NCBI RefSeq assembly: GCF_030323865.1
Contig: NZ_CP066362.1
Span: forward strand, 248,001-312,000
From: Pseudarthrobacter defluvii
GTDB taxonomy: Bacteria; Actinomycetota; Actinomycetes; Actinomycetales; Micrococcaceae
Direction: 5' to 3'
Length of the DNA: 64,000 nucleotides
In this document: positions 52,106 through 60,885 of the stretch, piece by piece
Position numbering within the stretch: position 1 is the stretch's first letter
Layout of the letters: each line of letters starts with the position of its first letter
Position numbers and translations under genes: made by a program
Notes under the pieces: model-generated
The model's input: the letters and a program-made list of their open reading frames with translations, nothing else
What the model was told of the DNA's origin: nothing
The model's database searches: none

Positions 52106-52980
52106 CCGTCATGACAGACTCCGCCGCCCCGTCCGCGGACAACACGCCCCGGCGCCGCCGCAAGCCCCTGGGCACCCGCGCGTACAAAGTGTTCCGTGTG
52201 GTGGCACTGATCGTGGTGGTGCTGTTCCTGCTCGCGCCGCTGTTCTGGATGCTCCTGGCGTCGCTGAAGACCAACGTGGACATCTACGACACCGCCAAGG
52301 CCTTCATCTTCTCGCCCACCTTCGAGAACTACGCCAACGTGCTGCAGCGCAACAACTACTTCGTGTTCGTCGTCAACAGCTTCTGGGTGGCGTTTGTCTC
52401 CACCGCGCTGTCCATCGTCCTGGGCGTCCCCGCTGCCTACGCGATGAGCCGGTTCACCATGCACCGCTCCGCGCTGGTGGTCCTTATGGCGCGCGTCATC
52501 CCGGGCGTCTCACTCCTGGTGCCCTGGTACTACGTTTTCTCCAACCTGCGCATGGTGGGCAAGTTCGAGGTACTGATCCTCAGCCACATGTTCGTGGCCC
52601 TGCCGCTGATCGTGTACATCATGATGAGCTACTTCGACTCCCTGCCGCTGGAACTGGAGGAGTCTGCCGAGGTGGACGGCCTTACGCCGATCGGGGCGTT
52701 CCGGCTGATCACCCTTCCGCTGGCGGTCTCCGGCATCGCCACCGCGGGCATCCTGTCCTTCATCTTCTCGTGGAACAACTTCATGTTCGCGCTGGTGCTC
52801 TCCGGTGCCAAGACCAAGACGTTGCCGGTGGCGATCTTCGACTTCGTCTCCTACGCCAGCATCGACTGGGGCGGGCTGATGGCAGCGGCCACCGTGGTGA
52901 CCATCCCCATCATGATCATTGCGCTCTTCACGCAGAAGTACATCGTCTCCGGCCTGACCGCCGGCGCCACCAAGGGTTAG
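52102..52980 (+). CDS. Carbohydrate ABC transporter permease 2 (MalG-like)
   Basis: 292 residues with six membrane segments and the EAA loop EESAEVDGLTPIGAFRLITL. The ATG overlaps the stop of permease 1. No ABC ATPase gene is in the operon, so a shared ATPase encoded elsewhere (MsiK-like, as in streptomycetes) must power it. The dgoD gene starts 8 bp after its stop. Confidence 0.93.
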   Translation: MTVMTDSAAPSADNTPRRRRKPLGTRAYKVFRVVALIVVVLFLLAPLFWMLLASLKTNVDIYDTAKAFIFSPTFENYANVLQRNNYFVFVVNSFWVAFVSTALSIVLGVPAAYAMSRFTMHRSALVVLMARVIPGVSLLVPWYYVFSNLRMVGKFEVLILSHMFVALPLIVYIMMSYFDSLPLELEESAEVDGLTPIGAFRLITLPLAVSGIATAGILSFIFSWNNFMFALVLSGAKTKTLPVAIFDFVSYASIDWGGLMAAATVVTIPIMIIALFTQKYIVSGLTAGATKG

Positions 52981-52988
52981 GACCGCCC

Positions 52989-54137
52989 GTGACCGTCATC
53001 AGCCGGATCGAAACATTCCTCGTCCCGCCCCGCTGGCTCTTTGTCCGGATCGAGACCGACAGCGGAATCGTGGGGTGGGGCGAGGCCACCTGCGAGGGCC
53101 GCAGCGAAACGGTGCGCGCCGCCGTCGAACAACTCTCGGAACTGCTCATCGGCAGGGACGCCCTCCGGATCGAAGACCACTGGCAGGTGATGACCAAGGG
53201 GTCCTTCTACCGCGGCGGCCCGATCCTGGCCAGCGCCGTCTCCGGCCTGGACCAGGCCCTGTGGGACATCGCCGGCAAGCACTTCAACACCCCCGTGCAC
53301 CAGCTCCTGGGCGGCCATGTCCGCGACCGGATCCGGATGTACGGGTGGGTGGGCGGCGACGAACCCAACGAGGTGGCGGACCAGATCAGCGCCCAGCTTG
53401 AAGTGGGGCTGACCGCCGTGAAGATGAACGCCAGCGGCCGGATGAGCCCGGTGGCGTCCGTCGCGGAGATCGACGGCGTCATCCGCCGTGTCGCCGCGGC
53501 GCGCCAGGTCCTGGGCGACCACCGGGATGTGGCCGTCGACTTCCACGGCCGCTTCAGCCTGGCGAACGCGAAACGGGTGGCGCCGCTGCTGGAGCCGTTC
53601 CGGCCTTTCTTCCTCGAAGAGCCGGTGGTTCCGGAGAACACCCACCTGCTGCGCGAATTCACCTCATCCACCACCACCCCGGTTTCCACGGGGGAGCGGC
53701 TCTACAGCCGGCAGGAATTCCTGCCCGCGCTGCAGGCAGGCATCGCCGTGGCGCAGCCGGACCTGTCGCACGCGGGCGGCATCACGGAGGTCCGCAAGAT
53801 CGCCGCGCTGGCCGAGGTGTACGAAGTCCAGCTGGCGCCGCACTGCCCGCTGGGACCCCTGGCGCTCGCGGCCTGTTTGCAGGTTGGCTTCGCCACGCCC
53901 AACTTCCTCATCCAGGAACAAAGCATCGGCATCCACTACAACCAGGGCGCGGAAGTCCTTGACTATGTGGTGGACAAGACACCGTTCAAGTTCGTGAACG
54001 GCCACATCGAGCGGCTCACCGGGCCCGGACTCGGCGTCGAGATTGATGAGGCCGTGGTGCGGGCGGCGGACAAGCGCGGCCATGCCTGGCGCGGCCCCGT
54101 GTGGCGCCATCCCGACGGATCCTTCGCAGAATGGTGA
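52989..54137 (+). CDS. dgoD: D-galactonate dehydratase
   Basis: 382 residues, the same length as E. coli DgoD, and with very similar segments throughout: PPRWLFVRIETDSGIVGWGE, FYRGGPILASAVSGLDQALW, QPDLSHAGGITEVRKIA, LAPHCPLGPLALAACLQ, QEQSIGIHYNQGAE. Metal ligands and catalytic residues of the enolase-superfamily barrel are present (VDFHGR, FLEEPV, STGERL, APHCPL). It dehydrates D-galactonate to 2-keto-3-deoxygalactonate. The start is the GTG at 52989; the stop overlaps the start region of the aldolase gene. Confidence 0.95.
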   Translation: MTVISRIETFLVPPRWLFVRIETDSGIVGWGEATCEGRSETVRAAVEQLSELLIGRDALRIEDHWQVMTKGSFYRGGPILASAVSGLDQALWDIAGKHFNTPVHQLLGGHVRDRIRMYGWVGGDEPNEVADQISAQLEVGLTAVKMNASGRMSPVASVAEIDGVIRRVAAARQVLGDHRDVAVDFHGRFSLANAKRVAPLLEPFRPFFLEEPVVPENTHLLREFTSSTTTPVSTGERLYSRQEFLPALQAGIAVAQPDLSHAGGITEVRKIAALAEVYEVQLAPHCPLGPLALAACLQVGFATPNFLIQEQSIGIHYNQGAEVLDYVVDKTPFKFVNGHIERLTGPGLGVEIDEAVVRAADKRGHAWRGPVWRHPDGSFAEW

Positions 54138-54142
54138 ACCAC

Positions 54143-54820
54143 ATGACATCCCACAATGAAGCTGTTACCCCCGCCAGCCTCCTGGCGGGTATCCGCCAGA
54201 CGCGCCTTATTGGCATTGTCCGCGGGAACGACGGCGGTGCTGCCGCCAAGGCTGCGCTGGCGGCGATGGAGGAGGGTTTCCAGTACGTGGAGATCGCCCT
54301 CACCACGCCCAACGCGCTGGAGGCCATCCGGGAAGTCCGTGCGGCTGCCCCGGCCGGCTGCCTGGTGGGCGCCGGCACCGTCCTCAGCCAGGCCGACGTC
54401 GGACGCGTCCTGGCAGCCGGTGGCCAGTTCATCGTCACCCCGTCCCTGGCCCCCTCCATCAGCGAGGCTGCCAGTGCCGGCATCCCCGTCCTGGCCGGTG
54501 CGCTGACTCCCAGCGAGGCTTACGAGGCGATGGAAGGCGGCGCCACCGCCATCAAGCTGTTCCCGGCGTCCATCGGCGGCCCCGGCTACCTGAAGGCCGT
54601 CCGGGATCCCTTCCCTGACATCCCGTTCATCGCCGTCGGCGGTGTGGGCCTGGATGAAGCCACCGGGTACTGGGAGGCCGGGGCCATCGCCGTCGGCCTG
54701 GGTGGTCCGCTCTTCGGCAAGGCGGCGTCAGGCGGTGATCTGACGGAGATGCGGGACCGCGCCCGCAGCTTCCTGGGCCTCGCCGCCGAATTCGCCGCGC
54801 GGACCGGGACGTCTTCATGA
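54143..54820 (+). CDS. KDPG/KDPGal-type aldolase
   Basis: 225 residues from the ATG at 54143 (54131 is also possible and overlaps the dgoD stop). The class I aldolase has RLIGIVRG at the N-terminus, the catalytic Glu in VEIALTTPN, GAGTVLSQADV, and the Schiff-base Lys in AIKLFPAS. It cleaves 2-keto-3-deoxy-6-phosphogluconate or -galactonate to pyruvate and glyceraldehyde 3-phosphate (Eda/DgoA family). The stop overlaps the kinase ATG by 4 bases. Confidence 0.92.
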   Translation: MTSHNEAVTPASLLAGIRQTRLIGIVRGNDGGAAAKAALAAMEEGFQYVEIALTTPNALEAIREVRAAAPAGCLVGAGTVLSQADVGRVLAAGGQFIVTPSLAPSISEAASAGIPVLAGALTPSEAYEAMEGGATAIKLFPASIGGPGYLKAVRDPFPDIPFIAVGGVGLDEATGYWEAGAIAVGLGGPLFGKAASGGDLTEMRDRARSFLGLAAEFAARTGTSS

Positions 54821-55797
54821 CTGCTCCGGCACTGGACCCGGTGGGCCTGCTGACTTTCGGCGAGTCCATGGTTTCGCTCCGGTCCACCGGCCCCCTGGCG
54901 AACGGCGGAACGCTGAACATGCAGGTGGCTGGGGCCGAATCCAACGTTGCCATCGGCGTGGCACGCCTGGGCCACACGTCCGCCTGGGCAGGGGCCGTGG
55001 GGGCGGACCCGCATGGCGAGTTCATCGTGAAGCAGCTCCGGGGCGAGGGCGTCCACCTGCACCACAGCGTGCATCCGGACCGCAGCACGGGCGTGATGTT
55101 CCTGGAACAGCGCACCGCAGACCTCAGCAGGGCCTTCTACTACCGCGCAGGTTCTGCGGGCGCCACCATCTCACGGGACCATGTCGCTGCCGCGCTGGAC
55201 GGAGGTGCCCGGATTCTGCACCTCACCGGCATCACGCCGGCACTCAGCGCCGAGGCTCGTGACGCGGTGGAGTATGCCGCCGAGCGGGCTGCCGGCGAAG
55301 GCATTGTCGTTTCCTTCGACGTGAACTACCGCAGCAAGCTGTGGTCCCGGGACCAGGCGAGGGCCGTGCTCGGCCTCCTGGCGCGGCACGCCACCATCGT
55401 CATAGCGTCCGACGACGAACTGGACCTGATTGCCCCACCCCAGGCGGGGAGCGGGGCGGCTGGCGGCGAGGCCTGTGCCGCTGCCCGGCTGCTGGAGGCG
55501 GGGGTCCGGGAAGTGGTGGTAAAGCGGGGCGCCGCCGGCGCCGCCGTCTATACAGCCGAAGGCCTTCTCGAAGCGCCCGCCCTCGCCGTGACCTGCCTGG
55601 ACACCGTCGGGGCCGGCGACGCATTCACCGCCGGCTACCTTTCGGCTCTGCTCGGCGGTGCAAAAGTTCCCGAACGCCTGCACCGCGGCATCCTTGCCGG
55701 CGCCTTCGCAGTCAGCACCCGCGGCGACTGGGAAGGGCTGCCCCGTCCCGAAGAACTTGCCCTGCTCGATGCCGCCAGGGGCAGCACCCAGCGCTGA
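54817..55797 (+). CDS. PfkB-family 2-keto-3-deoxygluconate/galactonate kinase
   Basis: 326 residues of the ribokinase fold. N-terminal motif [14 protein letters not shown] and C-terminal catalytic motif [12 protein letters not shown] are intact. By family and context it phosphorylates a 2-keto-3-deoxy sugar acid at C6. It is KdgK-like, not the DgoK (COG3734) type found with E. coli dgoD, so it probably serves both the galactonate and mannonate branches. It starts inside the aldolase stop. Confidence 0.9.
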   Translation: MTAPALDPVGLLTFGESMVSLRSTGPLANGGTLNMQVAGAESNVAIGVARLGHTSAWAGAVGADPHGEFIVKQLRGEGVHLHHSVHPDRSTGVMFLEQRTADLSRAFYYRAGSAGATISRDHVAAALDGGARILHLTGITPALSAEARDAVEYAAERAAGEGIVVSFDVNYRSKLWSRDQARAVLGLLARHATIVIASDDELDLIAPPQAGSGAAGGEACAAARLLEAGVREVVVKRGAAGAAVYTAEGLLEAPALAVTCLDTVGAGDAFTAGYLSALLGGAKVPERLHRGILAGAFAVSTRGDWEGLPRPEELALLDAARGSTQR

Positions 55798-55852
55798 CCC
55801 CCGCCAGGCACATATTTCCCAGGTCCTGCCAACTCCAACCCGAAAGCCAGCC

Positions 55853-57082
55853 ATGAAGATCATTGCCGCCGATGTGTTTGTGACCAGTCCCTCACGGAAC
55901 TTTGTCACCCTCCGGATCACTACCGAGGACGGGGTGACCGGGATTGGTGATGCCACGCTGAACGGGCGTGAGTTGGCTGTTGCGGCGTATTTGAAGGAGC
56001 ATGTGGCGCAGTTGTTGATTGGGAAGGATGCGCATCGGATTGAGGATACGTGGCAGTTCCTGTACCGGTCTTCGTATTGGCGGCGGGGTCCGGTGACGAT
56101 GGCGGCGATCGCTGCGGTGGATATGGCTCTTTGGGATATTAAGGGCAAGGTGGCCGGTTTGCCGGTGTACCAGCTCCTCGGTGGTGCGTCGCGGAACGGG
56201 TTGCGGGCGTACGGGCATGCGTCGGGTGCGGATATTGAGTCGTTGTTTGATTCGGTGCGGGAGCATCTGGAGCTGGGGTACAAGTCGATCCGGATCCAGA
56301 CGGCGGTGCCGGGGATCAAGGCCCTGTATGGGGTGGCGGCGCAGGCGCAGGCGTCGGGGGAGCGGTATGACTATGAGCCTGCGGGTCGTGGTGCGTTCCC
56401 GGTTGAGGAGGACTGGGACACCCGGGCGTACCTGCGGCATTTGCCGGGGGTGTTTGAGGCGGTCCGGAACGAGTTTGGTCCGGAGATCCCGTTGCTGCAT
56501 GACGGGCATCACCGGATGACGCCGATCCAGGCGGCGAAGCTGGGCAAGGCGTTGGAGCCGTATGACTTGTTTTGGTTGGAGGATTGCACTCCGGCGGAGA
56601 ACCAGGAGGGTTTGCGCCTGGTGCGGCAGCACACCACGACGCCGTTGGCGATCGGGGAGGTTTTCAATACGGTGTGGGATTACCAGACGTTGATCAAGGA
56701 ACAGTTGATTGATTATGTCCGGGCCGCGTCCACGCATTTTGGCGGGATTTCGCCGTTGAAGAAGGTGATGGATTTCGCTGCGCAGTACCAGATCAAGTCC
56801 GGGTTCCATGGGCCGACGGATATTTCCCCGGTGGGGTTCGCGGCGCAGCTGCATGTGGGCTTGGCGATCCATAACTACGGGATCCAGGAGTACATGCAGC
56901 ACTCGGTGAAGACCAACGAGGTCTTCGAGCAGTCCATGACGTTCGTGGACGGGTACCTGCACCCGGGCGACAAGCCCGGCATCGGCGTCGAATTCAACGA
57001 AGAAGCCGCCGCGGCCTACCCGTACCAGCAGGCCTACCTGCCCTACAACCGCCTCGTCGACGGCACCGTCCACGACTGGTAG
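55853..57082 (+). CDS. manD: D-mannonate dehydratase family protein (ManD/RspA, enolase superfamily)
   Basis: 409 residues. Family segments: [94 protein letters not shown]. These include the three metal acids and His of the active site. Known members dehydrate D-mannonate and sometimes D-gluconate to 2-keto-3-deoxygluconate, with varied efficiency. Codon choice between about 55930 and 56900 favours T and G at third positions, unlike the gene's ends and its neighbours. It is the last gene of the cluster. Confidence 0.93.
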   Translation: MKIIAADVFVTSPSRNFVTLRITTEDGVTGIGDATLNGRELAVAAYLKEHVAQLLIGKDAHRIEDTWQFLYRSSYWRRGPVTMAAIAAVDMALWDIKGKVAGLPVYQLLGGASRNGLRAYGHASGADIESLFDSVREHLELGYKSIRIQTAVPGIKALYGVAAQAQASGERYDYEPAGRGAFPVEEDWDTRAYLRHLPGVFEAVRNEFGPEIPLLHDGHHRMTPIQAAKLGKALEPYDLFWLEDCTPAENQEGLRLVRQHTTTPLAIGEVFNTVWDYQTLIKEQLIDYVRAASTHFGGISPLKKVMDFAAQYQIKSGFHGPTDISPVGFAAQLHVGLAIHNYGIQEYMQHSVKTNEVFEQSMTFVDGYLHPGDKPGIGVEFNEEAAAAYPYQQAYLPYNRLVDGTVHDW

Positions 57083-57163
57083 CAGAAGCCACTGACCGGA
57101 AACCAAGCCGCCACCGGCGGGGCTCCCGTTGACCCTGGGGCCGCCCGGTGTGAGGATGGCGCC

Positions 57164-57988
57164 ATGAATGAGGTTTCGGCCTTCTACACCGGCCCCGGGC
57201 GACTTTTGGCGGCCATCAGTTCTGCTTTGGACATGGCCGGTGTGGGCCGCGCAGGGCTGCGGCCGGCCGATCTCGCTGCCGTTGACGAGTTCCACATCCG
57301 TGGTCGCAGGGCCACGCTGGAAATCATCGAAGCGCTCGACCTTACTGCTGATTTCCATGTGCTCGACCTGGGCAGCGGATTGGGCGGCCCCGCACGGACG
57401 CTCGCCGAGGTGACAGGGTGCACGGTGACGGGGGTCGACCTCACACCTGAGTTCTGCCAGGTAGCGACGGCGCTCTCGGAGTGGACAGGCTTGTCCCGCC
57501 GCACCCGCTTCCACGTCGGGGACGCTACGGCCACCGGCCTTCCGGACGAGTCAGTGGATGCCGTGATGACCGTCCATGTGGCGATGAACATCCCGGACAA
57601 GCACGGGTTGTATGCAGAAGCCTTCCGGGTCCTGCGGCCGGGCGGCAGATTTGTGGTTTACGACGTGCTGCAGGGTGAAGGCGGCGAGGTGCACTACCCG
57701 GTGCCGTGGGCCGCGGACACCTCGACCAGCTTTCCCGCAACCCTGGCGGACATGCGCCAACTGCTTCCGTCGGCCGGTTTCGACGTCCTCTCGGAGGTCG
57801 ACTCTTCGGACGAAAGCCTTTCCTGGTTCCAGCACATGCGTGCCAAAATCCAGCGGGAGGGGCCTCCGCCGGTGACTTTCGCGACCTTCCTTGGCGACAG
57901 CTTCGCGCAGATGACAGCCAACCAGGTGGCCAACCTCGCCGAGGGTCGCATCCGGACCGTCATGTTCGTGTGCTCGCGGCCGTCCTGA
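57164..57988 (+). CDS. Class I SAM-dependent methyltransferase
   Basis: 274 residues. The SAM motif LDLGSGLGGPARTLAE (about 67-82), motif II region VTGVDLTPEFC and post-motif NIPDKHGLYAEAFRVLRPGG are clear. The layout resembles glycine-betaine/sarcosine-type and UbiE-like methyltransferases. The substrate is unknown. It starts 81 bp after the ManD gene and seems independent of the hexonate operon. Confidence 0.88.
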   Translation: MNEVSAFYTGPGRLLAAISSALDMAGVGRAGLRPADLAAVDEFHIRGRRATLEIIEALDLTADFHVLDLGSGLGGPARTLAEVTGCTVTGVDLTPEFCQVATALSEWTGLSRRTRFHVGDATATGLPDESVDAVMTVHVAMNIPDKHGLYAEAFRVLRPGGRFVVYDVLQGEGGEVHYPVPWAADTSTSFPATLADMRQLLPSAGFDVLSEVDSSDESLSWFQHMRAKIQREGPPPVTFATFLGDSFAQMTANQVANLAEGRIRTVMFVCSRPS

Positions 57989-58044
57989 TCATCCTTTCGA
58001 AAATGGCTGTTTACGCTTCTCGGAAAGCTGTCTAGGCTCTGCGT

Positions 58045-58329
58045 ATGACGGACCGGCGGCAATCTCACGGGGCTGGCTCGTGGCCATGGTCCGAATGGTG
58101 GCCCTGGGCAATCGCTCTTTTGCTGGTGTCCGCTATTGCTGCTTTTGCACTCAGCATCGCGAGTCATGGCTGCAGTGCCACCTCTGACGAGGGTAGAAGC
58201 CTCTGCCGGGACTTCTACCTCGTTCCTCTCGATATCCGCCCAGTCTTTATGGCTGTCGTATTGCTACTGGCCGTCTACTTCGTGTATCGAATTATCCGGT
58301 CAGTCCAACATTCGAAGAACCGGAACTGA
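58045..58329 (+). CDS. Small membrane protein
   Basis: 94 residues with two membrane segments (about 18-42, WWPWAIALLLVSAIAAFALS, and 66-86, PVFMAVVLLLAVYFVYRIIR) and two cysteines between them (Cys43, Cys54) on one face, possibly a disulfide. No family known. It begins the low-density islet and is followed by a similar tiny membrane protein. Confidence 0.6.
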   Translation: MTDRRQSHGAGSWPWSEWWPWAIALLLVSAIAAFALSIASHGCSATSDEGRSLCRDFYLVPLDIRPVFMAVVLLLAVYFVYRIIRSVQHSKNRN

Positions 58330-58494
58330 CATCCTGGCGTCAGCTGAAGGTCCTATAAGCAGGACGAATTAAAGGACTAATTGCGCGGGGCACAGATTTG
58401 AATCTTGTCCCGATCAAACTTGCAACGGGGGAGCGGGATGATAAGGAAAATTGATGAGTGACCATGGAACCGAGCCTGGCCCTGGATATTCTTT

Positions 58495-58722
58495 ATGACG
58501 CCAATCGTGGTTTTCACGGGATTGTTGTGGATGCCGATAGGAAGTTGCTCCGTCTACACCGATGACTATCAGGGGAACAGCTCCTGTTATGTCGGACCGC
58601 CGGCCGGTTACTTTGCGACAGGGCTAATAACGGCGGCTTCCGTCCTGCTGGGTGCAGGTTTCGGATCCTGCCTCGTTAGAGCCCTTTACCGAGGGCGGCG
58701 GGGACAGAGAGAAAGCCATTAG
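58495..58722 (+). CDS. Small membrane protein, possibly with a frameshifted N-terminus
   Basis: 75 residues, two hydrophobic segments (about 3-18 and 38-60) and cysteines at 18 and 31 between them. The ATG at 58495 lacks a good ribosome site. A 14-codon frame with a proper site (AAGGA at 58443-58447) starts at 58454 (MSDHGTEPGPGYSL) and its TGA overlaps this ATG. Either the short frame is a coupled leader peptide, or one base has been lost and the original protein had about 89 residues. Confidence 0.45.
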   Translation: MTPIVVFTGLLWMPIGSCSVYTDDYQGNSSCYVGPPAGYFATGLITAASVLLGAGFGSCLVRALYRGRRGQRESH

Positions 58723-58850
58723 CGTTTGCTCCCACGCAATAAGGCCCAGTGCGCTCTGAATCAGGACCAGCGTCCTTTATCATTTTGCCTATTTAGACTG
58801 CACAGTTCCCTCTTTGGAGGAAATGAGCAGTAGAGAGTTAGTCTCACTCC

Positions 58851-59237
58851 ATGAAGCGTCGGTGGGCACTCCTCGTTGTGGTCGGCAGCGTGGTCGCAGG
58901 GTGACGATCGTAGCTGCCATTGGCGGTTTGTCTCGGGACACGAGGGCAGTAGAAACGGAATCCGCCGGTGAACACCCGTTTGTTATCGGATGCGACGGCC
59001 CCTTGAGATTCAGGCCGGTGCAGGAGACCCTTCAACTGCGGATCCGGACCCCCCGGAATTGAGGCGCATGGGTTATGAGACGCGCAGGGGATGCACTGTC
59101 CCGCAAGAGGATCCCTTAGTGGGGCAGCCGTTACTTCAGGGAACATATGTCAGCCGCGCCCTAGACTCACGATCACGGGGTTGGAGTTCGCGGCAATCCC
59201 GGAGGTAATCAAACTCTCTTTGGCGCAGGGTGGTTAG
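58851..59237 (+). pseudogene. Probable decayed lipoprotein gene
   Basis: The frame begins with a lipoprotein-type signal, MKRRWALLVVVGSVVAG, and is stopped by TGA at 58902 exactly where the lipobox cysteine is expected. More in-frame stops follow, but the last stretch of the same frame reads as sensible protein (LTITGLEFAAIPEVIKLSLA) up to TAG 59235-59237. Pieces in the other frames (for example HPFVIGCDGPLRFRPVQE) also look protein-like, which suggests several indels. The rest of the 518-base gap (58723-59240) shows nothing else. Confidence 0.35.
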
Positions 59238-59240
59238 GCT

Positions 59241-59744
59241 ATGGATAATGACATTTCGGGAGCCCTTGATTCTTTTCGGGCGTTCGAAGAGCCGAGACAC
59301 GGAGTGGGAACGAACCCCTTCAAGTTGGGTTGCTCTCTCGCAGACCCCGCCCCGCACGACGAGATCGAAAAGACGTGGAGAGGTGATGTGCCGACCGAAT
59401 TGCGCTGGTTGTGGCTGACAAGCCGGACTGTGCGCCTTTTTGAGGACGTGGAGTACGGACAGTGGGGCCTAGTCCTCCTGTCACCCGAGCAAGCGGCGGC
59501 TCGGACAATCGAGTTTTACGATACTTACCCGGATGACGCCGTCCGAGGTGACATCGTGATAGGAGAGTTCCTCGGTGATCTGGAACTTCTGGTGCTGTCC
59601 GGTGATGGGGAGGGAGTGCTCGTAGCTCTCCCTCTCGACCCTAGGGCCCACTGGTATCGAGTTGCTCCGTCTCTAACGGAGTTCCTGACCAAATACCGCA
59701 CGGCCCTCGGGAGCAAGTATTGGGAAGGCGTCGCCTCCGCTTGA
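59241..59744 (+). CDS. SMI1/KNR4 (SUKH)-like protein
   Basis: 167 residues. The pattern LPxELRWLW (VPTELRWLWLTSRTVRLFED), a central acidic part (YDTYPDDAVRGDIVIGEFLG) and the ending APSLTEFLTKYRTALGSKYW fit the SUKH fold. SUKH proteins often act as immunity proteins against secreted polymorphic toxins. No toxin or secretion gene is adjacent, so it is an orphan. Its codon use is less G/C-ending than that of core genes, suggesting recent acquisition. Confidence 0.65.
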   Translation: MDNDISGALDSFRAFEEPRHGVGTNPFKLGCSLADPAPHDEIEKTWRGDVPTELRWLWLTSRTVRLFEDVEYGQWGLVLLSPEQAAARTIEFYDTYPDDAVRGDIVIGEFLGDLELLVLSGDGEGVLVALPLDPRAHWYRVAPSLTEFLTKYRTALGSKYWEGVASA

Positions 59745-60011
59745 GTCAAGCTGCCCCAGACCCTCCGTTCGGGTGCCAGCCGTGTGTTGGCGTGGTGCGT
59801 GACTCGTAGTCTTTCGACAAGGCCGCAAGTCGAAACCGGCTAGTTCTTGGCAAATATGACCGGCCGAGCCGTGCGCCCGATTTCTCTGTAGGACGCCGCC
59901 CTCAAGGTAGAGGACCGCCCGCAATTGGATGGTGGAACTTCTGACTTAACCCCCAATGTTCTCTAGGGTAGCGTACGTAAGCCGATCTTTTACCGTGTGG
60001 CCCAGCGGTTC

Positions 60012-60379
60012 CTAGGAACAGATATTGAGGAAACCTGTGGCACCCGGACGAGCAAGGAAAGTGATGAGGTGGCCATTGTCATCCCGAAGTACAGCTTTTG
60101 AGCCGGACACCGTCACAGTGCCCGCCTGATAAGGGTTTCCCCATCCCGGAGGGGATTGCCCTGGCCGTCGTCCAATGGGGTTTCGGCGAGGAAGAATGTG
60201 TCGTCGACGCGCAATTCCTTGATTCCACAGTGGGTATAGAGCATGGTTGGCATGCCGGAAGCAGTAGTGGGCGGCGATTTCGACGATGCTTCGGTCATCC
60301 GCGTGTCAGGACCTGCGCACGCAACCAGAACGGCCAATAGCGTAACGGCCAATAGCGAGAGTCTGATTTTTCCGGCCAT
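60012..60379 (-). pseudogene. Frameshifted small lipoprotein gene
   Basis: From the ATG at 60379 the frame gives a lipoprotein signal (LLAVTLLAVLVACAGPD) and reads to ETPLDDGQGNP, then runs out of frame to a TGA at about 60113. Starting at the same point, the next frame continues coherently as PPGWGNPYQAGTVTVSG, then SKAVLRDDNGHLITF and ARPGATGFLNICS to the TAG at 60012-60014. A fifth base in the run of four G at 60151-60154 would join the parts into about 122 residues. This is either a real inactivating deletion or a homopolymer error. 59745-60011 downstream holds no recognisable feature. Confidence 0.7.
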
Positions 60380-60645
60380 TCGACCGCACCCCAATCCCCG
60401 ATCAGGCTCAAAGCGTATGCCGTGGGAAAGAGCACCACAACACCGGGGTTGGTCACTTTTTCCTCACGGTGCTGACGGTCTCCGGATTTTCAGGTCCAAG
60501 CCCTTTTTCCACGCCGCGCATGCACGGTCAGGGATCCGTTATCGGGCAGGTATCGTGCGTAGCTGCAATTCGATGCTGTAACCTCGGCGACTCGCTGACT
60601 TACTTTCCCCAATAGCCATCGTGTTCAGCGGGCAACGGTGCCTAT

Positions 60646-60885
60646 TTAGAAATCCAAGGGTCCCGAACGGCGGTCACCTACAGCATTCCGCGAGCCTGCT
60701 TTAGTAGCGATTGCAGCAGCCAGGAGTGCAAATGCCCCCGCCACGAGCATGTCGAACAGAACGTCACTACTCCCGGCGCCATCTATGCCCGAGAGTACTG
60801 CTGACGTGAAGAAGTAGACGGCACCTACAACTGCAGCTGCGGAACCGATCCGTGCCCAATACGGAAGTGCTTTCAGATCAACCAC
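60646..60885 (-). CDS. Small two-span membrane protein
   Basis: 79 residues: MVDLKALPYWARIGSAAAVV then a first span (about 13-32) and a second span (about 42-62, LFDMLVAGAFALLAAAIATK), ending in a polar tail. No family is recognised. GGGGGAAA precedes the ATG. The 266-base gap between it and the broken lipoprotein gene shows nothing I can support. Confidence 0.55.
   Translation of the reverse strand: MVDLKALPYWARIGSAAAVVGAVYFFTSAVLSGIDGAGSSDVLFDMLVAGAFALLAAAIATKAGSRNAVGDRRSGPLDF

Noticed and set aside
55892..57514. A 540-codon minus-strand frame opposite ManD, with Arg/His/Pro-rich translation.
   Set aside because: Antisense artefact, made longer by the unusual codon use of the ManD gene itself.
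58814..59062. An 82-codon plus-strand frame with a good ribosome site (GGAGGAA).
   Set aside because: The protein is not convincing and overlaps the lipoprotein-signal frame; I treat the area as a decayed gene instead.
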